From positions 1 to 64,000 of the forward strand of contig CAJNOI010000111.1 in assembly GCA_905250115.1 (NCBI GenBank): 64,000 bases of DNA, given 5' to 3'. The stretch comes from Adineta steineri (Eukaryota > Rotifera > Eurotatoria > Adinetida > Adinetidae). Of this stretch, positions 58,531 to 64,000 are shown piece by piece (positions within the stretch are counted from its first letter, which is position 1; every line of letters begins with the position of its first letter). Position numbers and translations under genes: made by a program. The notes under the pieces are model-generated. The model searched no databases and had not been told where the DNA came from. It saw only the letters and a program-made list of their open reading frames with translations.

Positions 58531-58817
58531 GAGTGAGTATGACATAATGGGAGAAACTTCATATTAAAAAAAAGGTAAGCGTATGATGAAAGTGACGAAA
58601 TGAAAAAAAAAGATTTTATTCATTCTATGAGAGATAGATGAATAGTTGTCTTGTGCGTTATTATATATGACGTATTAAGTAATTTTACCTTTTGTTTTCA
58701 TGATTCATTCGGCAACAACGTGATGACGTGATAGAAAGATGATAATAATATAAAAAACCATGCATTCGTCTATTCCTTATCAAAACCGTGTGTACAACAT
58801 TTTATATTAACAAATAA

Positions 58818-59963
58818 ATGGCAAGTGTTAATAAATATGAATATGAAAATGAGCAATCTATTGATAAAAACTTACAATGTATAATATGCAATGAACCATT
58901 CATTGATCCTGCTGTAACTCCATGTCATCATTCATTTTGTCGTCAATGCTTAGATAAATGGCTTCAGAATTACAGTTCAACGTGTCCTACGTGCCGCTAA
59001 AAGATACCAAGAAATAGTCCAACACCAATCATGCTTCTTAGTTTTCTTTGCATGCTCAATCAAATTCTTGTCAAATGTAAACTATGTGGTCAATCCAACA
59101 TACAACGAGGTAATTTTCAAGATTATATTGATAGAAATTGTCCAAAAACGATTTGCAGCTGTTCTAGTACTAATTTATATAATTTATGGAATGAATTACC
59201 TGGACAAATGGGAACTTATTCAAGTACATGCACATCGCAACTATCTGGCTATGAATTAATAGAAAGTAATACAACGACCCCGCCGTTAGGAATGACTGAA
59301 CATGACTCAATCTTTCACGTGTAACAGATAAATGGCAATCTAATTATTATGCATGTGAAAAGTGAACGGAATCATCTTTCAAGCCAAGAAATTGCAGTTG
59401 CATCTAGAGAAGTAATTATTAATAAAGAATGTACACATCTCAATCTATTCGATCATCAAATTTTGCCAGAAAATGTCTCACCGATAGCTTCGGCATTATC
59501 TGCGGATACTTTATTAACAAGCTTAGAACTTGGAAAATGTTCTCTCAATGATGCAGGTGTTCGAATTCTTGTTGAAAGTCTTTCCATGCAGAATTCTCTT
59601 AAATGTCTTGATCTTTACGACAATTCTATCACAGATATTGGTGCTGAATATTTAGTTGAAATGTTAAGAACGAATAAATCTTTAACTCAATTGAAAGTGG
59701 CGTACAATAAAATTAGCAATGAAGGAATGGAAATATTGGCTCATGTACTCATTCACAATAACTCAACGCTCAAACGCTTGAGTCTTGCAGGAAATAAATT
59801 GATAGATGATTCATCTAGTGATTCAATTTGCAATATAATTAGACTTAATCAAGCATTAAAAATGCTCAATATCGAAGATTGCAATCTTATTTCATATGGC
59901 CCACCAGTAATTTTACTCTGCAAATTAACTAATTTTCGCCTGAACTTGGAAATATTATTATGA
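58818..59963 (+). pseudogene. RING + TRAF-type zinc finger + LRR protein, interrupted by two TAA
   Basis: One reading frame of 382 codons. RING finger: CIICNEPFIDPAVTPCHHSFC then CPTCR (residues ~21-60). TRAF-like zinc region: CKLCGQSNIQRG and NCPKTICSC (~85-115). NLRC3-type ribonuclease-inhibitor LRRs run from ~210 (LTSLELGKCSLNDAGVRILV, LKCLDLYDNSITDIGAEYLV, LTQLKVAYNKISNEGMEILA). Only two codons break it: TAA at 58998-59000 right after CPTCR, where family members usually have Gln, and TAA at 59322-59324. No frameshift or splice site explains them. Either a young pseudogene, a read-through product, or separate RING and LRR products. Intact copies would act as ubiquitin-ligase-type immune or signalling adaptors. 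Confidence 0.65.
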
Positions 59964-60800
59964 TCAATAGTTTGATTTTTAAATATGTATATTTGATGTT
60001 TTTTATTGTAAAATAAAATAAAGTATACTTTTGTTTACTAACATATTAAAACTTAACCTCACATAGAAAGATTATTAATCGAAGAAAACTGGAACGTTCT
60101 TTTGATAGAACAATAATTAATGAACCTAGCAATATACCGTGCTGGCCGAAAGTCCTTCACCCACACCCACCTCTAACAAATTCATGGTTACCGGTAGATG
60201 ATGATGAAGAACGTTTTCATATTCCCTTATAAAACTTTTCAGTGCAGTCTCTCCCTTTGGGTGCTTTATCTTTTTACCAACTTAATTTACGTAGAATATG
60301 ATATCTTTCCCGCTGTTACCTTTTGATATTGTTAAAATGCTTACTTTTGATGGTTTTTTTTCTTTTCACCTTGTGCTGTATACAAAAACGAACACCTGTT
60401 TCTTTTGCTATCATAACTATCTTTCAAGAGCACATACAGTTCGACCTTATCGTTGTTTGTTGGAAATTTTTTCTCGTTAATGTTTAGCCAAGTTTAATAA
60501 AATAAAAAATACTCTTGACAAGAAAGATGAATAGTATACTCACGCCCACACTCTCAAAATGGTATTAATCGGGTGAAATCATTACCTTTTGAAAAGATGT
60601 AATGAGCAACTTTTTTCGTTCTTCTAAATGTGGCAGATTTTGGTTGGTTCGTATATGAATCGTGTCGATAAAAGGCAAAAGAAAAACGTAAAGTATCAGG
60701 ACAAACCAGATATCATACCCTTCAGATTAACGAAAATAATTGCTTATCACAACTTTACCAACAGATAGATACAAATATTTTCTAGTTTATCATAGCAATC
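59964..60800. other. intergenic
   Basis: Solo C-rich arms at about 60156-60174 and 60538-60560 (CTCACGCCCACACTCTCAAA). No gene recognised. Confidence 0.4.
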
Positions 60801-61570
60801 ATGTTTAAGTTTATATCATTAATTGTCATCATATTGATTGTAATTACTTTTGCCCAAGAAGATACAAGTAAAGAAAAACATTTTGATACAATAATTGGTA
60901 TTGATCTTGGCACCAGTTATTCAAGTGTTGGTGTCTTTAAAAATGGTCGTGTAGAAATCATTGCTAATGATCATGGTAGTCGTATAACACCATCTTATGT
61001 TGCATTTACTGCTGAAGGTGAATATTTAATTGGTGATGTAGCTAAAAACCAATTGACGTCAAATCCCGAAAATACTGTATTTGATGTTAAACGTCTTATT
61101 GGTCGTGAATATAACGATCCAAGTGTTCAATCAGATATTAAAAATTTTCCATTTACAGTTATCAATCGTAAATCTAAACCAACAATAGCTATAAATATTG
61201 GATCAGAGCGAAAATATTTCAAACCAGAAGAAATTTCTGCTATGGTAATTGGTAAAATGCGTGAGATCGCTGAAGCCTATCTTGGCTACAACGTTACACG
61301 TGCTGTTATTAGTGTTCCATCTTATTTTAATAGTGCTCAACGTCAAGCTACTAGAGATGCTGCAGCAATCTCTGGTTTACATGTCATGCGTCTAATTAAT
61401 GAACCAACAGCTGTTGCTATTGCTTATGGTCTTGATAAGAAAGAAGGAGAAAAAAATATTGTTGTTTTTGATTTGGGAGGTGGAACATTAAGTGTATCAG
61501 TTGTAATTATCGATAATGGTGTATGTTGGTGTTATAGAACATTAGTATATTTTCCTTTAGTTCACTTTGA

Positions 61571-61580
61571 NNNNNNNNNN
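61571..61580. other. 10-N assembly gap
   Basis: Within the presumed intron of the Hsp70-like gene; true length unknown. Confidence 0.95.
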
Positions 61581-62519
61581 TTTTCATTCTTCTATTATAG
61601 TTAGTGTTCTTGTGTTCTCATTCAAATGTATTCGAACTCACATATACATATATAGTCGAACATTAACAGTGTATTTGAAGTTGTTGCAACAAATGGTGAT
61701 ACACATTTAGGTGGTAAAGATTTTGATGAACGTGTTATGGAACATTTCATAAAATTATTTAAAAAGAAAACTGGTAAAGATGTTCGGCAAAGTAATCAAG
61801 CTGTACAAAAATTACGACATGAAATTGAAAGAGCTAAACGAATCTTATCATCTGAACGTCAAACAACAATTGAAATCGCATCATTTTATAATAATGAAGA
61901 TTTTAATGAAATATTAACACGTGCAAAATTTGAAGAATTAAATATAGACTTATTTCGTTCAACACTAAAATCAGTACAAAAAGTTTTAGAAGATGCTGAT
62001 TTAAAAAAGAATGATATCTTAGAAATTGTTCTTGTCGGTGGTTCAACACGTATTCCAAAAATTCAACAATTAGTTAAAGAATTCTTCGATGGAAAAGAAC
62101 CATCCCGTGATATCAATCCAGATGAAGCTATTGCTTCTGGTGCTGCTCTTCACGCTGGCGTTTGGGCAGGTGAACAAGATACTGGTGATATCGTTTTTTT
62201 CGAAGGAACTTCATTAACTATGGGTATTGAAACAGATGGTGGTGTGATGACAAAAATTATTCCACGTAATACAGTTATTCCAAATAAGAAAAGTCAAATT
62301 TTTTCCACTACTGCTCATAATCAAGCAGTTGTAACAATTAAAGTATTTGAAGGTGAACGTCCAATGGCAAAAGACAATCATTTTATACGTAAACTTGATC
62401 TTGCTGATATTCCACCAGCACCACGAGGTGTACCGGAAATTGAAGTTATTTTTGAAATTGACAATGATGGTATTCTTAAAGTTACTGCTGAATATAAAGG
62501 AGCAAGAAATGGAAATAAG

Positions 62520-62685
62520 GATGTGGGAGTTGAGGAGTCGGTGAGGGAGCTGGTGGCTAGGTGGATTATTGCGGTGATATTGTGGGTGGCTAGGTGGATT
62601 GCTCTATTAATAATCGCGTGCGTGGCGGTGATATTGTGGACCTGCTTGATCAGACCAGTCTTATACTCACACCCACACGCTAATT
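62520..62685. repeat. telomere-like G/T-rich sequence fused to Hsp70 frame
   Basis: Begins GATGTGGGAGTTGAGG, contains GGTGGCTAGGTGGATT twice (~36 bp apart) and GGCGGTGATATTGTGG-like sequence twice, and closes with CTCACACCCACACGC. Reads as an enlarged, internally duplicated member of the inverted-repeat family. Confidence 0.55.
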
Positions 62686-62687
62686 AA

Positions 62688-64000
62688 ATTTTTTTTGTTA
62701 AAAATTCCTGAATAGATAAATCTTATTTATTATCTTGTAGAATTTTAAACATTGATAATCATTTGAATAAAAATATGAAAAGTTGAATTCATATCAATGA
62801 TTATTTAATATTATTGTTTAAAAATAAAAGATTATTAAATTGACTAATTAGATAATTTTTATTATAATAACAAAGATAATAATTTGAATAATATCAAAGA
62901 CAAACAAAATATGAATTTCTTTTTATAAATATTATAATAATTTTATTTAATAATATCTAAAATTATTTATATAAAAATTATTTCATATGAATTATTTTTT
63001 GATATAAAATAAAGGATAAATTAATAAGTATTAAAATATATAGGACATTACAATAATTTTTTCTTCTGATTCTTCTTATAGTCTCAGTTTCAGTTCAAGT
63101 ATCTTGTTAGAATTCTTAAATATATTTAAAAAATATGTACAAAATTTCGGATCTCTATGTCTTATGCTTTATTATTTCTCTTATTTTAAATACACCACAG
63201 TTCCTATAGTGTAATACATAACAGATAAAAAGTGACATTTTAGATATCCGTTTTCAATCTTTTACTATCTTGCATTTGAAAAACAAAACATTCCATCAAA
63301 GATGCAGCATGTAAAGCTTTACAATTTATATAAAGTTATGTTTTTTATAGTTATACATTTTGCTTTGTAAATAGAGACAAGTTTTTGGCGATCACATTTT
63401 GATACTACAAAAGGATAAGACGAACGAAAAATTTCTATTTTCTTTTCAAACCTTTTTATCGACTACACAGTTTTTATAGCTATTCGATACATTTTATTTT
63501 TATATATTACATCAAAAAGAGATGAAATAAGTAAAAACATATTCATTTTTTACTGAAAAAATATAATTTTTATATGATCGAACTATTATAGCGTAAAATT
63601 TTCTCTATTTTCAAAGCAAAATGCGTAATCATAGAAAAAGTGTTCCTATGTAGATTGCAGAGCTTTCCATGTTACATCTTGTGATATATTTTACTTTTTT
63701 AATACGGAATATTAAGAAATTGAAAAGTGAAAGACAAAACGTAGTTATTTGATATCTTGCTTTGATATAAAAGAAATAATAAATCACATTAAAACACAAG
63801 ATTTACAAGTATGAAACTTTGGACATATTCCTGAATATGTTTAAACATTATAACAAAATATTTCAACTTAAACTGAGCCTTTTAGAAGCACCAAGCCAAA
63901 AAACGTTTTGTATTATCTCATGTATTTCCATTCTTATTTGATCAGTTTATCGAGAAGATTTTATTTAAAAGAATATAATGAGCAATCGATTTATTTATTA
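62688..64000. other. AT-rich terminal stretch, no gene seen
   Basis: Very AT-rich, especially 62690-63060. No ORF, RNA gene or telomere-like repeat recognised to the window end. Confidence 0.5.

Larger units (their letters stand above)
60801..62687 (+). pseudogene. BiP/GRP78-like ER Hsp70 paralog with replaced C-terminus
   Basis: ER chaperone family. Signal peptide [19 protein letters not shown]. ATPase-domain motifs: [64 protein letters not shown], and after the intron/gap [12 protein letters not shown] and [14 protein letters not shown]. Substrate-binding beta domain follows up to [16 protein letters not shown] (~62520). The helical lid and C-terminal KDEL-type signal are absent; instead the frame runs into G/T-rich sequence coding a hydrophobic tail ([15 protein letters not shown]...) and ends LYSHPHAN at 62687. 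GGGTFD reads GGGTLS, losing an Asp important for ATP hydrolysis in Hsp70s. The first intron contains a 10-N gap and its borders do not join in phase as read. Probably non-functional or neofunctional. Confidence 0.75.

Noticed and set aside
2546-59963. Alternative genetic code with TAA read as Gln
   Set aside because: Intact frames (GTPase, SAM gene, Hsp70-like frame) terminate at TAA, and other damaged genes carry TAG or frameshifts.
1386-60560. Telomere-like repeats taken as a real chromosome end
   Set aside because: All tracts are short, internal and mostly inverted pairs with genes on both sides.
1-64000. Search for LTR retroelements, Polintons or virus-like genes
   Set aside because: No capsid, envelope, protease or polymerase block and no long direct terminal repeats were seen; only a short ambiguous Cys-rich relic near 58200.

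Overview
The window is eukaryotic: introns of about 50-60 bp with GT/AG borders, AT-rich intergenic DNA, and animal gene families (TRPM channel, GPCR, F-box/LRR, RING, VLIG-type GTPase, ER Hsp70, lysosomal alpha-mannosidase). About thirty short hairpin-like repeats built on the TGTGGG hexamer, which is the known bdelloid telomere repeat, together with F-box and NLR-like LRR families, point to a bdelloid rotifer. That assignment is inference. There are three assembly gaps: 18189-18198, 29600-29699 and 61571-61580.

Layout. 0.2-1.4 kb: SAM-domain gene (-). 2.5-6 kb: GH38 alpha-mannosidase (-), damaged. 6.5-7.6 kb: RING-H2 gene (-). 8.0-8.75 kb: ~20-bp phased repeat array, then a MULE/SWIM transposase fragment. 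9.4-10.4 kb: secreted DOMON/CBM9-like protein (-). 11.1-12.4 kb: EGF-TM gene and B-box coiled-coil remnant (-). 13.4-14.3 kb: minisatellite and LINE relic. 14.5-19.6 kb: TRPM-like channel (+). 19.9-22.2 kb: damaged F-box gene (-). 24.2-26.1 kb: intact 634-aa F-box/LRR gene (-). 26.1-30 kb: AT-rich, gene-poor, with a gap and a tRNA-like sequence. 30.2-35.4 kb: 1749-codon VLIG-type GTPase exon (+). 35.7-36.2 kb: long telomere-like array and a second phased array. 38.2-39.2 kb: orphan GPCR (+). 41.5-43.3 and 45.6-47.0 kb: two decayed F-box genes (+). 47.4-49.4 kb: Cys-rich repeat membrane protein (-). 51.8-54.4 kb: C39-like cysteine peptidase (-) with a perfect 620-bp palindromic element in its last intron. 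56.8-57.6 kb: unknown helical protein (+). 58.8-60.0 kb: RING/TRAF/LRR gene (+) with in-frame TAA codons. 60.8-62.7 kb: BiP-like Hsp70 (+) whose lid is replaced by telomere-like sequence. The rest is AT-rich.

The genes do not form a pathway. The unifying signal is the repeat content: a dispersed family of ~50-70 bp inverted repeats with termini close to ACCATCTTGAGGGTGTGGG, found between genes, in an intron, at the broken end of a transposase fragment and in the tail of the Hsp70 gene. Many paralogs are partly decayed (TAA at expected Gln codons, frameshifts, microhomology deletions), as expected of accessory or subtelomere-like DNA. Exon borders were read by eye and conceptual products were not searched against any database.
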